This document shows, piece after piece, positions 7,593-16,360 of a DNA stretch of 64,000 nt; the first letter of the stretch is position 1, and the number at the start of each line of letters is the position of its first letter. The stretch is from Aquimarina sp040786285 (lineage in GTDB: Bacteria > Bacteroidota > Bacteroidia > Flavobacteriales > Flavobacteriaceae), in the NCBI RefSeq assembly GCF_040786285.1, contig NZ_JBFMKQ010000001.1, positions 1,798,001 to 1,862,000 on the forward strand. The letters are read 5' to 3'. The notes below the pieces were generated by a model. That model had not been told where the DNA came from. It saw only the letters and a list, made by a program, of their open reading frames with translations, and did not search any database. Made by a program: the position numbers and the translations under genes.

Positions 7593-9080
7593 TTAGGATG
7601 GGTTTACCAACTCTAGGGTTGTTTCATACAATCCAGTGTTATGAGCCTTTGCTTTTAGCCAGGCATAAAAACTCATCTCAAAAATATCTTCTTGCTCCTT
7701 ATTAGGTGTAGTAAGAACATTTTGTATTTTTTCTTTAAAAAGAGACGTAGTAATGATTTCGGGTTTGCGATAGTACTCAAGAATAAGCTTCAAAAATTCT
7801 AAAACCCGAGTTTCGCCATTGCTTTTTAGATAGGAGCCATGCTTTTTTCTAAAACTATTTGCCCGGGATTCTACCAGGTCTAGATTATTGAGTTCTATAT
7901 GTAGTAAGATCTCGACCATATTCTTTTTGATAACCCAAAGGATTCCCGCTTTTTCGGTATACCATGTGTCACTATGATAAAAGCCAGATACGATACCTAA
8001 TGCATCTTTAAACCGAGATTGCATAAAGTAAAATACAATCAAACTTAGTTTTAGATCTAAGACATAAGAAATTTGTTCTTTATGTCGATTACCATCAAAA
8101 ACTTCTAGATAGGTAATGGCTTGATCAGCATGACCACAATAAGTAAGGTTTAAGGTGTATAGTAAAGTGTATTGAGGAAAAAATCGCCTAAAATACTTGC
8201 CTTGGTACTTTTGCATCTGGTTTTTCATCAAAACGAGATAGTGCTGTGAGGTCTTAAAATCCTTATTCCTAAAATAAGCATTGGCTACATAATACAAAAT
8301 CTGTATATGATAGAATAAGTGTTTGTCGATTAGATTTTCTTTAGTATCGATTTGCGTGTAGGCTTCTTCTACAAAAGGCAATATGGTATAATAATCCCTA
8401 GAAGCCTGGGCCGCTTTGTTAGTGATTTCTAAAATCTTAAAAAGAGACCTAAAGGTAAGGTCTTGCGTTGTCGAGATTCCAAATTTGGATAAAGTGGTTT
8501 GTATTACGAGTACAAAATCCTGGTGATGTCTGCTAAGTTCATTCTGTACGGTAGCATAAAAGAGATTCAGGTTTTCTTCTTGTTGTATCGATGCTTTATT
8601 GTTTTTGAAATCAGTGATTAGATCTTCTAAGGGTATTGTTGGAGTAATATGCGCATATTGTATTTTGGTGTAGTAAATTTCGTTAAGGATGCTATAAAGG
8701 TCATACATTTTTGCCTTTTGCTCGGCTTTTTGCAAGGTTTTAAAAGCAATCTTGTATTGTTTCTGCTCAAAGAAGATCCTACTGGCAAGTAGCAGCTTAA
8801 GAATTTCCATCTCTTCAGAGGTTTCTCCTTCAAAACTTTTAGAGGCCACAAAATCGATAAGGCTATCGTGTAATCTTTTACTTAAGGCATGAAAAGCTCC
8901 TTTAGATGGTTTTCCGTAGATTTTTATATCCAGATTTTTGACTTCTTCAGCGGTGTCTAAAAGGTTAAACAACTGTATGTTTTTAGTATCGTTTCTTTTG
9001 TTCTTTTGCTTTAATAAAGCAATAAAACTTCGCTTTTCTTCATCAGATAAAGTACGTATGATAGAGGAAATAGTACTCAT
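7593..9080 (-). CDS. helical-repeat (TPR-like) cytoplasmic protein of unknown function
   Basis: A 495-residue protein without signal peptide or membrane segment. It begins 'MSTISSIIRTLSDEEKRSFI', rich in charged helices, and then carries repeated helix pairs such as 'ILKLLLASRIFFEQKQYKIA' and 'HYHIQILYYVANAYFRNKDF', which resemble degenerate tetratricopeptide units. Flavobacteria commonly carry such large helical hypothetical proteins. No catalytic motif was seen. A TATATTTG promoter element lies 22 nt upstream. It is monocistronic and divergent from yiaA. Confidence 0.75.
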   Translation of the reverse strand: MSTISSIIRTLSDEEKRSFIALLKQKNKRNDTKNIQLFNLLDTAEEVKNLDIKIYGKPSKGAFHALSKRLHDSLIDFVASKSFEGETSEEMEILKLLLASRIFFEQKQYKIAFKTLQKAEQKAKMYDLYSILNEIYYTKIQYAHITPTIPLEDLITDFKNNKASIQQEENLNLFYATVQNELSRHHQDFVLVIQTTLSKFGISTTQDLTFRSLFKILEITNKAAQASRDYYTILPFVEEAYTQIDTKENLIDKHLFYHIQILYYVANAYFRNKDFKTSQHYLVLMKNQMQKYQGKYFRRFFPQYTLLYTLNLTYCGHADQAITYLEVFDGNRHKEQISYVLDLKLSLIVFYFMQSRFKDALGIVSGFYHSDTWYTEKAGILWVIKKNMVEILLHIELNNLDLVESRANSFRKKHGSYLKSNGETRVLEFLKLILEYYRKPEIITTSLFKEKIQNVLTTPNKEQEDIFEMSFYAWLKAKAHNTGLYETTLELVNPS

Positions 9081-9102
9081 TATATCGTAATTAATAGGTG
9101 CT

Positions 9103-9110
9103 CAAATATA
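9103..9110 (-). promoter_or_regulatory. -7 promoter element of the 7593-9080 gene
   Basis: TATATTTG on the minus strand fits TANNTTTG exactly, 22 nt before the start codon. Confidence 0.5.
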
Positions 9111-9238
9111 CTATGAATAGATAAATATTGTATAATATAACATAATTATATCGTAAGTTTTTTTGAAAACTAGAATTTATCTTCAAACAAAATCACTGCA
9201 CATTTGTACCATAATTAATCATCAAAAACAAGTTAATC

Positions 9239-9715
9239 ATGGAGTACAAATTTAGTAATGATGTATCTCAGGATGCAGCAACAGAAAAAAAAGAAAAGAA
9301 AGAAAACAAAGTATATGATCAAAAGCCTACACCGGCTTTTATATCGGCATCTTGGTCGGCACTTTTTATAGGGATGATATCCTATTGTATCGGTTTATGG
9401 AATGCCAGTATGTTTCTCAACGAAAAGGGATACTATTTTACCATCCTGTTATTTGGATTGTTCTCTGCAGTATCTGTGCAAAAAAGTGTTAGGGATAGGT
9501 TAGAAGGCATCCCGGTTACTGATATTTATTATGGGATCAGTTGGTTTACTACACTTACTTCTATTTTATTATTGATTATTGGTTTATGGAATGCCGATTT
9601 AGAACTAAGTGAAAAAGGATTTTATGGGATGTCTTTTACCTTAAGTTTATTTGCTGCAATTGCAGTACAAAAAAACACTAGGGATAAGAAGTTTATAGAG
9701 AATCAGGAACAATAA
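9239..9715 (+). CDS. yiaA: YiaA/YiaB family inner membrane protein
   Basis: A 158-residue protein. A charged N-terminal tail (about residues 1-30, Lys/Glu rich) is followed by two tandem YiaAB domains, each with two membrane helices. The first is 'SASWSALFIGMISYCIGLWN' with 'MFLNEKGYY'; the second is 'WFTTLTSILLLIIGLWNADL' with 'ELSEKGFYGM'. Both end in A-V-Q-K-(S/N)-x-R-D. The internal duplication matches E. coli YiaA. The role is unknown; members are small stress-associated inner membrane proteins. It is followed by two strong hairpins, so it is probably transcribed alone. Confidence 0.9.
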   Translation: MEYKFSNDVSQDAATEKKEKKENKVYDQKPTPAFISASWSALFIGMISYCIGLWNASMFLNEKGYYFTILLFGLFSAVSVQKSVRDRLEGIPVTDIYYGISWFTTLTSILLLIIGLWNADLELSEKGFYGMSFTLSLFAAIAVQKNTRDKKFIENQEQ

Positions 9716-9726
9716 AGAATCAAAAG

Positions 9727-9793
9727 AAGGAGCCGTGTCAATTTGATCTTAAAAAGAGTCATGATTATGTTGACATCCGGGGGGAGGCTCCTT
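9727..9793 (+). other. long-range hairpin downstream of yiaA
   Basis: AAGGAGCC (9727-9734) pairs with GGCTCCTT (9786-9793), and GTGTCA (9735-9740) with TGACAT (9771-9776). Together these form a 14-pair stem interrupted by a G-rich bulge, followed by GTTTT. It could be a terminator or a small structured RNA. Confidence 0.5.
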
Positions 9794-9811
9794 GTTTTGA
9801 TGATTAGGAAA

Positions 9812-9841
9812 GACAGCCGTGTGGTTGCGGCTGTCTTTTTT
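9812..9841 (+). terminator. rho-independent terminator
   Basis: GACAGCCG (9812-9819) pairs with CGGCTGTC (9828-9835) and is followed by a T run. It is the second hairpin after yiaA and lies before the ceramidase-like gene. Confidence 0.85.
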
Positions 9842-9869
9842 ATAAAGTTTTCCACTAAATTTTAATCAG

Positions 9870-10610
9870 ATGAAAAAAGAAAGAACAGGAATTTCTTTAC
9901 TTATAACCGTTGGTATACTCGCTATTATGGCAATGTTTTTCTTAGATCCAATAGTACAAGATGAACAATATCATTCATTTAGCGATACAAGGAGTGTGTT
10001 TAGTATTTCAAATTTTTGGAATGTTGTATCTAATCTAGTATTTGTAGTTGTAGGAATACGAGGTTTATATATATCCAGAAATTTTAGCAAGCCAAAAACA
10101 CAGTATTTAATGCTTTTTATTGGGGTTAGTTTAATTGGATTAGGATCTGGGTATTACCATCTTTTTCCAAGTTCACAATCATTGGTTTGGGATAGATTAC
10201 CAATGACTATTGTTTTTATGGCCTTGTTTTCAATAATGATCAGCGAGTTTATTTCTGAAAAATTAGGAAGAGCCCTTTTGTGGCCTTTGATTTTAGTAGG
10301 GTTGGGTTCTATTTGGTATTGGGTATATGGAGAAATGAATGATTTGCGACCATATGTATTAGTACAGTTTTATCCTATGGTGGCTATACCTTTGATTCTA
10401 ATTTTTATTAAATCGAGTACCCCTTATGGAAAAGTATATTGGTTACTCTTGATTTTTTATTTTTTTGCTAAAATATCAGAATATTATGATGAAATAATTT
10501 ATGATTTGTTGGGCGTTATCAGCGGACATTCTCTAAAACATATATTTGCTGGGTTGGGCCTTTATATTTTGTTGAAAGCTTATGAACGAAGAGAATTGGT
10601 TATAAAATAA
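9870..10610 (+). CDS. ceramidase-family (CREST) membrane protein
   Basis: A 246-residue protein with about seven membrane segments. The ceramidase/CREST zinc hydrolase layout is visible: a Ser and Asn in 'FSISNFWNVVSNLVFVVVG', 'GLGSGYYHLFPSSQSLVWDRLP' with H and D, and a C-terminal 'SGHSLKHIFAGLGLYIL' with two His. These fit the S, H, D, H, H metal site of alkaline ceramidases. Known members cleave the amide of ceramides; Bacteroidota make sphingolipids, so an acyl-amide lipid substrate is plausible, but it is not shown by the sequence. It starts a forward group with the DUF2157 gene 34 bp downstream. Confidence 0.85.
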   Translation: MKKERTGISLLITVGILAIMAMFFLDPIVQDEQYHSFSDTRSVFSISNFWNVVSNLVFVVVGIRGLYISRNFSKPKTQYLMLFIGVSLIGLGSGYYHLFPSSQSLVWDRLPMTIVFMALFSIMISEFISEKLGRALLWPLILVGLGSIWYWVYGEMNDLRPYVLVQFYPMVAIPLILIFIKSSTPYGKVYWLLLIFYFFAKISEYYDEIIYDLLGVISGHSLKHIFAGLGLYILLKAYERRELVIK

Positions 10611-10644
10611 AGAGTATATTTCTTAATTATAAAACAAGGATGAA

Positions 10645-11946
10645 ATGAGTTCAAAATTTAATAAAGAACTAAAAACTTTGGTAGAAGATAAAGTAATTTC
10701 GCCAGAGCTTGCAGATAAAATAGAGCAGTATTATGCGACTAAAGATATTGGGAAACCTAATAAACTATTTATGGTTTTCGGGATTTTTGGGGCGTTACTG
10801 GTAGGGTCAGGTATTATTTTAATGCTGGCCCATAATTGGGATGATTTTTCAAAAATTACAAAAACAATCTTAGCATTTTTACCATTACTAGTGGGGCAGT
10901 TTATGACTGGTTTTTCTATCCTGAAAGAAAAAAGCAATACCTGGAAAGAAGCATCAGGTACATTTCTTTTCTTTTCGGTAGGGGCGTGTATCGCTATGGT
11001 GAGTCAGATTTATAATATCCCGGGAGAGTTGGGTTCTTACCTGCTTACATGGATCGTACTGTGTTTACCGTTGATTTATCTACTACGATCTAATGCAGTA
11101 GCATTACTATTGCTACTGTTAAGTACATATTATGCATTAGAGACAGGTTTGTGGAAGTATCGAAACACCAAAACACCCTGGTTATACATTGTATTCTTTT
11201 TGGCAGTACTTCCTCATTATTGGATGCTGATTAAAACAAAAATAACAAGCAATACCGTAACGATTTTTAATTGGATTTTACCAGCTAGTATGGCGATAGC
11301 GCTAAGTACTTTTTTAGGGAATGATGACACTCTTGGATTTGTAACTTATATCACACTATTTGGACTGCTGTATACTATCGGAAGACTTTCGGTATTCAAG
11401 GAGCTAAGAACGCTTAGAAACGGTTGGTTGATTATTGGTTCATTAGGCACCGTAGTATCTCTGATGATATTTACGTTTAGTTGGATTTGGGATGAGCTCC
11501 CGAGTGAGTTTAATTATGGTCTTCAGGAATTGTTTGTTGAATTGGTGTTGTTGGTAATAACGATAGCAGTTTTGGGATATATGATTTGGAAAAAAGGAAT
11601 AAAAGCGATTAACCTGTTTCAGGTAGCTTTTATCGTATTCTGGATCGTGTACTTTTTGCTTCCGACTATGGGCGTTTTACCTATTGTACTCATCAATTTA
11701 CTAGTTTTTGCACTGGGGATCTCTGCTATTAAAATTGGGGCAGATAAATTTAATTTCGGGATACTAAACTACGGACTGCTGATTATTTCGATTCTGATTA
11801 TTTGCCGATTTTTTGATACAGGAATGAGCTTTGTAGTGAGAGGAATTCTATTTGTTTTGGTAGGAACAGGGTTCTTTTTAACTAACTATTTTATGCTGAA
11901 GAAACAACAGAGGATTAAGAAACAATTAAACGATTTACAGGTATGA
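10645..11946 (+). CDS. DUF2157 domain membrane protein
   Basis: A 433-residue protein. The cytoplasmic N-terminal region 'FNKELKTLVEDKVISPELAD' is the DUF2157 start; about twelve to thirteen hydrophobic segments follow, the first near 'KLFMVFGIFGALLVGSGIIL' and 'AHNWDDFSK', a motif typical of this family. The protein overlaps the next gene by 4 bp (ATGA) and the pair DUF2157 + GDYXXLXY is a recurring bacterial couple, so the two products probably act together in the inner membrane. The biochemical role is unknown. Confidence 0.88.
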   Translation: MSSKFNKELKTLVEDKVISPELADKIEQYYATKDIGKPNKLFMVFGIFGALLVGSGIILMLAHNWDDFSKITKTILAFLPLLVGQFMTGFSILKEKSNTWKEASGTFLFFSVGACIAMVSQIYNIPGELGSYLLTWIVLCLPLIYLLRSNAVALLLLLLSTYYALETGLWKYRNTKTPWLYIVFFLAVLPHYWMLIKTKITSNTVTIFNWILPASMAIALSTFLGNDDTLGFVTYITLFGLLYTIGRLSVFKELRTLRNGWLIIGSLGTVVSLMIFTFSWIWDELPSEFNYGLQELFVELVLLVITIAVLGYMIWKKGIKAINLFQVAFIVFWIVYFLLPTMGVLPIVLINLLVFALGISAIKIGADKFNFGILNYGLLIISILIICRFFDTGMSFVVRGILFVLVGTGFFLTNYFMLKKQQRIKKQLNDLQV

Positions 11947-12506
11947 AAACGATTCACATATTAATAGGGTTTATAACCGTAGCATTGGTGCAAATTTTTG
12001 TTCCGTTACAAATGATATGGCAGCAAGAAGATGTTTTAGAGACAGGTAAAGTGTATAAATTTAGAACCAGACCTATAGACCCTACAGATCCCTTTAGAGG
12101 GAAATACATTACATTGGATTATGAGATAAATTCTTTTGCGTTAGCAGATACTACCTATATACGTGGAGATGAAATACAGGTATACATCGAAAAGGATGAT
12201 CAAGGTTTTGCCAAAGTAGTTAAGATAAGTAAAGAATCCTTAGATATTGATAAGGACTATGTTATTGCCAAAGTAAGGGGTAATTATAAAGAAGTCATAA
12301 ATTTTGAACTACCCTTTAATAGATTTTATATGGAAGAGACCAAAGCCTATGATGCAGAAAAAGCATATAGACAGGTTAATCGTGATAGCCTAAAGAATAA
12401 TGTGTATGCATTGGTGTATGTTAAAGAAGGGCAATCGGTACTTAAAGATGTAATTATTGATGGGATGCCAATACAAGAATATGTAGAAAAAGGAAGTATA
12501 GATTAA
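11943..12506 (+). CDS. GDYXXLXY domain membrane-anchored protein
   Basis: A 187-residue protein with one N-terminal membrane segment (IHILIGFITVALVQIFVPLQ), then an extracytoplasmic region. The signature is present as DPFRGKYITLDYEIN (the GDYxxLxY motif with K for D). A second YVIAKVRGNYKEV strand and a C-terminal 'NVYALVYVKEGQSVLKDVII' follow. It is translationally coupled to the DUF2157 gene. The function is unknown; it is nearly always found beside DUF2157. Confidence 0.9.
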   Translation: MKTIHILIGFITVALVQIFVPLQMIWQQEDVLETGKVYKFRTRPIDPTDPFRGKYITLDYEINSFALADTTYIRGDEIQVYIEKDDQGFAKVVKISKESLDIDKDYVIAKVRGNYKEVINFELPFNRFYMEETKAYDAEKAYRQVNRDSLKNNVYALVYVKEGQSVLKDVIIDGMPIQEYVEKGSID

Positions 12507-12561
12507 ACCTTTATGAGATAGTGTAGTCTTAGATAGTATAGAAAACAAAAAAACTATCGAT

Positions 12562-12906
12562 ATGAAGACAATACTGAAACTGGTTATTCCGATTGTATTA
12601 CTTTCTTTTCTAACAACTTCTTGTGCTACAACCGTGAGAGTTCGTCCTGCAAAAGGAGTGGTAGTTACCAAATTGCATCATCCCAGAGTTGTAGTGCATA
12701 ATAATGTAAGATACTACCGTAGTGGAGGTGTATGGTACGTAAAAAAGAGTAGAGGGTATAGAACTGTATCGGCCCCGGTTGGGGTTAGAGTGACCACATT
12801 ACCCAGAGGTTATAAAGTAGTAAAAGTAAGAGGAGTAAAGTATTATACCAGCAATGGTGTATATTATAGAAGATCAGGGAAAAAATACATTGTGGTACAT
12901 GTATAG
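12562..12906 (+). CDS. DUF6515-like small lipoprotein
   Basis: A 114-residue lipoprotein with lipobox TTSC (Cys at about 22). The mature part is basic and made of tandem 'YYRSGGVWYVKK'/'YYTSNGVYYRRSGKKYIVV' units, together with 'VTTLPRGYKVVKVRGVKYY', the layout of DUF6515 proteins. It is very rich in Val, Tyr and Arg. It is probably outer-membrane anchored. The role is unknown. A terminator shared with the convergent SPOR gene follows. Confidence 0.75.
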   Translation: MKTILKLVIPIVLLSFLTTSCATTVRVRPAKGVVVTKLHHPRVVVHNNVRYYRSGGVWYVKKSRGYRTVSAPVGVRVTTLPRGYKVVKVRGVKYYTSNGVYYRRSGKKYIVVHV

Positions 12907-12930
12907 TTTGTTGAGTTGATTACTAAAGAA

Positions 12931-12955
12931 AAAGGAGGCATTTGCCTCCTTTTTT
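12931..12955. terminator. bidirectional terminator
   Basis: AAGGAGGCA pairs with TGCCTCCTT over a 2-nt loop, flanked by A and T runs. It lies between two convergent genes. Confidence 0.85.
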
Positions 12956-12963
12956 ATTTATAT

Positions 12964-13566
12964 CTACCACGCTTCTTCAATTTTTATTCGTTTTCCATTT
13001 TGATAAGAACCGATAAAGGCATTTCTAAAGCCTAGTTTTACCAATTCTCTTCGAAAACGTTTAGCTTCTGCAAGCGTTTCAAAATTTCCTAAGGCGTATT
13101 TATTATATCCTTCGCTTTTGATTTCTTTAAAATTAACGAAGTTGTCAGAAAACATAGATAAGTTTTTTTCCTCAAAAGCACCAATCTGTACTGCATATAC
13201 CAATTCATCTTCTATAGAACCGGCAGATTCACCAGTATTTTCAGAATCTAGTTCTTGATTCATAGATAAGTTCTGAAGTGTTCCTTCTAATTCTGATACC
13301 TTATTTTCAAGAACACTTACTTGCGATTTGTGGTCTTTTTCAGAGATCATACCCGTAGCACCAAAGTTCATAAAATATACTGTACCCGCAACTCCAAGTA
13401 CAGCTAGGATACCAAGTATGATAGTGGCAATCTTAAATTTTCTGGAGTTTTCCTTCTCATCGTCAACAGCTTTTTCGCTAAGATATTTTGCGCTTTGTGT
13501 AGCTTCTTCGGCTTTATATATTTGATCTTTAAGGTCTTGTAGCTCTTCGTCTGTAATAAATGCCAT
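12964..13566 (-). CDS. SPOR-like domain membrane protein
   Basis: A 200-residue protein. The cytoplasmic N-terminus (about 40 residues, charged helix) is followed by one membrane helix (IATIILGILAVLGVAGTVYF, about 45-65), a coiled-coil linker (residues 78-105) and a C-terminal SPOR-like domain. In that domain 'VYAVQIGAFEEKNLSMF', 'YALGNFETLAEAKRFRRELV' and 'GFRNAFIGSYQNGKRI' give the strand-helix repeats. SPOR domains bind denuded glycan strands at division sites. A TATATTTG promoter element is 23 nt upstream. It is convergent with the DUF6515 gene. Confidence 0.85.
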   Translation of the reverse strand: MAFITDEELQDLKDQIYKAEEATQSAKYLSEKAVDDEKENSRKFKIATIILGILAVLGVAGTVYFMNFGATGMISEKDHKSQVSVLENKVSELEGTLQNLSMNQELDSENTGESAGSIEDELVYAVQIGAFEEKNLSMFSDNFVNFKEIKSEGYNKYALGNFETLAEAKRFRRELVKLGFRNAFIGSYQNGKRIKIEEAW

Positions 13567-13589
13567 GGTTGTTAGTTTTTTTAAACACT

Positions 13590-13597
13590 CAAATATA
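13590..13597 (-). promoter_or_regulatory. -7 promoter element of the SPOR gene
   Basis: TATATTTG on the minus strand is an exact TANNTTTG, 23 nt before the ATG at 13566. Confidence 0.55.
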
Positions 13598-13819
13598 GGA
13601 GATTCTTGTAAAACTTCAAGATTTTAATCGTTTAGGTATCAATTTCATTTAGTTAATGTTAAATGATAGACGTAAGTAGTACATTAATATCTAATACTTA
13701 AGATTTATTTAATTGAAAGGTAACCTTGGTGTGGTTGTGTAAAAATATCTTTGATCTATGACAATCTGAAACCGAAGAAATTATGGTTTCGTATAGTTAG
13801 AATTTGTTTTTTAAAGGGG

Positions 13820-13849
13820 AAAAAACGCAACCATATGGGTTGCGTTTTT
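13820..13849 (-). terminator. rho-independent terminator of lysS
   Basis: AAAAACGCAACC pairs with GGTTGCGTTTTT in a 12-bp stem. On the minus strand it ends in six T, just downstream of the lysS stop. Confidence 0.85.
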
Positions 13850-13867
13850 GTATGTGCTATTATTTTA

Positions 13868-15559
13868 TTACTCTGTGATTTCTACGATGAGACTATCTTC
13901 GGTTTTTGTAACCTTTGTTAGCCCTAATTTAGAAAGGCCTTTCATGCCTTTGTCCCAGGCTTTATTGCTTAGTCCTGTTGCACTTTTAAGATCTGCTAGT
14001 GCAATGGTTTTTTCTTTTTTAAGAATTTCAAAAATGGTTTTTTCATTTTCATTAAGGTCAACCTGTTTTTTCTCTGGTCGCATTTGAGGGAAGAATAAAA
14101 CTTCCTGGATAGACTGGTTATTGGTTAAGTACATGATCAAGCGATCCATCCCTATTCCCATACCAGATGTAGGAGGCATACCATATTCTAAAGCACGTAA
14201 GAAATCCTGATCAATAAACATTGCTTCGTCATCTCCTTTTGCTCCTAGTTTTAATTGATCCTCAAATCGCTCACGTTGATCGATAGGGTCATTAAGCTCA
14301 GAATATGCATTAGCAATCTCTTTACCGCAAACCATCAATTCAAAACGTTCTGTAAGTTCGGGGTTATCACGATGTTCTTTACATAAAGGACTCATCTCTT
14401 TAGGATAATCAGTGATAAAGGTAGGTTGGATATAATTTCCTTCACATTTTTCACCAAAAATCTCATCGATAAGTTTTCCTTTACCCATAGTGTTATCTAC
14501 TTCGACTCCCATGCCTTTGGCTGCTTCACGAATTTCATCTTCAGACTTGCCTGTAATATCAAACCCTGTAAAATGTTTGATCGAATCTGCCATAGTAACT
14601 CTAGCATAAGGGGCTTTAAAGTCAATTTCATGATTATCAAAAGTTGCTTTTGTTGTTCCGTTAACGGCAATAGCACAGTACTCAAGAAGTTGCTCACAAA
14701 AATCCATCATCCAGTTGTAGTCTTTGTAGGCTACATAAATTTCCATCGCGGTAAATTCTGGATTATGGGTTCGATCCATTCCTTCATTTCTGAAGTTTTT
14801 CGAAAACTCATATACACCATCAAAACCACCTACGATTAATCGTTTAAGATATAATTCGTTGGCGATACGCATGTACAAAGGAATATCCAAGGAGTTATGG
14901 TGTGTTATAAACGGGCGAGCAGCAGCTCCTCCCGGGATGGGTTGTAATATCGGAGTTTCAACTTCAAAATAGTCACGATCATTAAAAAACTGGCGCATGG
15001 CATTAAAAAGCTTAGTTCTCTTTACAAAAACATCTTTTACATGAGGGTTTACGACCAAATCTGCATATCGCTGACGATAACGCATTTCGGGATCATTAAA
15101 TTCATCAAAAGTATTCCCTTCTTTATCGGTCTTTGGTAATGGTAAAGGTTTTAGCGCTTTACTTAATAATGTAAAATCTTTAACCATAACCGTTTTCTCA
15201 CCTACTTTCGTGGTAAAAAGCTCACCTTCGATACCGATAAAGTCACCGATATCTAATAATTTTTTATAGACATCATTGTACTTGGTTTTATCTTCACCGG
15301 TACAAATTTCATCCCTGTTAAAATACACTTGAATACGGCCATTTGCATCTTGTAACTCTGCAAAAGAAGCGGGACCTTGAATACGTCTGGACATTAACCG
15401 ACCAGCAATAACCACTTTTTTACCGTCTTTAAACTCCTTCTTGATCTTATCCGAAGTATGATCAACCGGGAACAAAGCTGCCGGATATGGGTTAATACCT
15501 AAGTTACGTAAAGAGTTTAGTTTTTCCCTTCTTACAAGTTCTTGTTCTGATAATTGCAT
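13868..15559 (-). CDS. lysS: lysyl-tRNA synthetase, class II
   Basis: A 563-residue protein. It charges tRNA-Lys using ATP. The N-terminal OB-fold anticodon-binding domain is at about residues 50-155 ('VVIAGRLMSRRIQGPASFAE'). The class II core has 'RYADLVVNPHVKDVF', motif 2 'FRNEGMDRTHNPEFTAMEIY' and motif 3 'GMGIGMDRLIMYLT'. About 65 residues beyond the usual bacterial length form a C-terminal extension, ending 'GLTKVTKTEDSLIVEITE', that looks like a small winged-helix-type domain common in Bacteroidota LysRS. A TATCTTTG promoter element is 21 nt upstream of the ATG. Confidence 0.97.
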   Translation of the reverse strand: MQLSEQELVRREKLNSLRNLGINPYPAALFPVDHTSDKIKKEFKDGKKVVIAGRLMSRRIQGPASFAELQDANGRIQVYFNRDEICTGEDKTKYNDVYKKLLDIGDFIGIEGELFTTKVGEKTVMVKDFTLLSKALKPLPLPKTDKEGNTFDEFNDPEMRYRQRYADLVVNPHVKDVFVKRTKLFNAMRQFFNDRDYFEVETPILQPIPGGAAARPFITHHNSLDIPLYMRIANELYLKRLIVGGFDGVYEFSKNFRNEGMDRTHNPEFTAMEIYVAYKDYNWMMDFCEQLLEYCAIAVNGTTKATFDNHEIDFKAPYARVTMADSIKHFTGFDITGKSEDEIREAAKGMGVEVDNTMGKGKLIDEIFGEKCEGNYIQPTFITDYPKEMSPLCKEHRDNPELTERFELMVCGKEIANAYSELNDPIDQRERFEDQLKLGAKGDDEAMFIDQDFLRALEYGMPPTSGMGIGMDRLIMYLTNNQSIQEVLFFPQMRPEKKQVDLNENEKTIFEILKKEKTIALADLKSATGLSNKAWDKGMKGLSKLGLTKVTKTEDSLIVEITE

Positions 15560-15580
15560 AATGCTGCCGTTTTAAGCGTG

Positions 15581-15588
15581 CAAAGATA
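15581..15588 (-). promoter_or_regulatory. -7 promoter element of lysS
   Basis: TATCTTTG on the minus strand followed by CACGC fits TANNTTTG exactly, 21 nt before the ATG at 15559. Confidence 0.6.
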
Positions 15589-15664
15589 CAAAGTATGACC
15601 TAATCTTTCAATTTACCGAAACTCAATTTTGAAGATTTATTCTTTTCAAATCTTCAAAGAATAC

Positions 15665-15695
15665 TCGTAAAATAAATCCCGCTATTTGGCGGGAT
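15665..15695 (-). terminator. terminator of the DUF1573 gene
   Basis: ATCCCGC (15676-15682) pairs with GCGGGAT (15689-15695). On the minus strand it is followed by a T-rich tail. It lies downstream of the DUF1573 gene and upstream of lysS. Confidence 0.65.
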
Positions 15696-15746
15696 CTATT
15701 TCTAGAGGTTTTTAACCTAAATTCTAGTGGTATTTACTCTTCGAGA

Positions 15747-16211
15747 TCAACTATTGTTCTTTGCTTTAGGAGTTACCATAGCTTTGATTTTAAGAATTTC
15801 TTTACCCTTTTCGGTATTGGTGGTAATGGTTATTTGCTTATTCTGCAAATTTGGTTTTCCGTTAGAATTAAAAGCTACCAATAATGTCCCTGAAGCTCCC
15901 GGAGCAATCGGTTCTTTGGGCCACTCTGGCACTGTGCAACCACAACTACCTTTGGCACTAATGATTAATAATGGTGCTTTTCCGGTATTGGTGAAAGTAA
16001 ATTTGTGTTTTACCAAATCACCTTCGTTAATGATACCAAAATCATGATCTGTCTTAGAAAACGTCATCACGGGAAGATCTTTGACATTTGTATCTCTTTT
16101 TACAGCGATTTCTAAATTTTCGGGTTTTATTTTTTGGGTTGCATCGTTTTTGCACGATACAAATACCATTAAAAATGCTCCTGCTACTGCAATTAAAATT
16201 CCTGTTTTCAT
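15747..16211 (-). CDS. DUF1573 domain lipoprotein
   Basis: A 154-residue lipoprotein, lipobox VSC with Cys at about 20. The mature part has the DUF1573 Ig-like signature: 'HDFGIINEGDLVKHKFTFTN', 'TGKAPLLI', 'KGSCGCTVPEWPKEPIAPGA', then 'GKPNLQNKQITITTNT'. The conserved S-C-G-C-T is present. Such domains are β-sandwiches of the ASH/MSP type; the specific role is unknown. A longish plus-strand open frame lies over it but is only its antisense shadow. Confidence 0.93.
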   Translation of the reverse strand: MKTGILIAVAGAFLMVFVSCKNDATQKIKPENLEIAVKRDTNVKDLPVMTFSKTDHDFGIINEGDLVKHKFTFTNTGKAPLLIISAKGSCGCTVPEWPKEPIAPGASGTLLVAFNSNGKPNLQNKQITITTNTEKGKEILKIKAMVTPKAKNNS

Positions 16212-16360
16212 TCTTTTGTTTTTTAGATTATTAAAATGAGTTCATTGTATCATTCGTCTTTACTTTTTAGAATGATCCATGTCAAAATTGAAAATTTAGA
16301 AGCTGAAAAACGGCAAATATGGGTATGAAATAGGGGCTAGACCCCCAGGTGGATTTTTGT

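Noticed and set aside
14426..14839. 137-codon plus-strand frame
   Set aside because: Antisense shadow of lysS.
15727..16047. 106-codon plus-strand frame
   Set aside because: It is antisense to the DUF1573 gene, which has clear conserved motifs.
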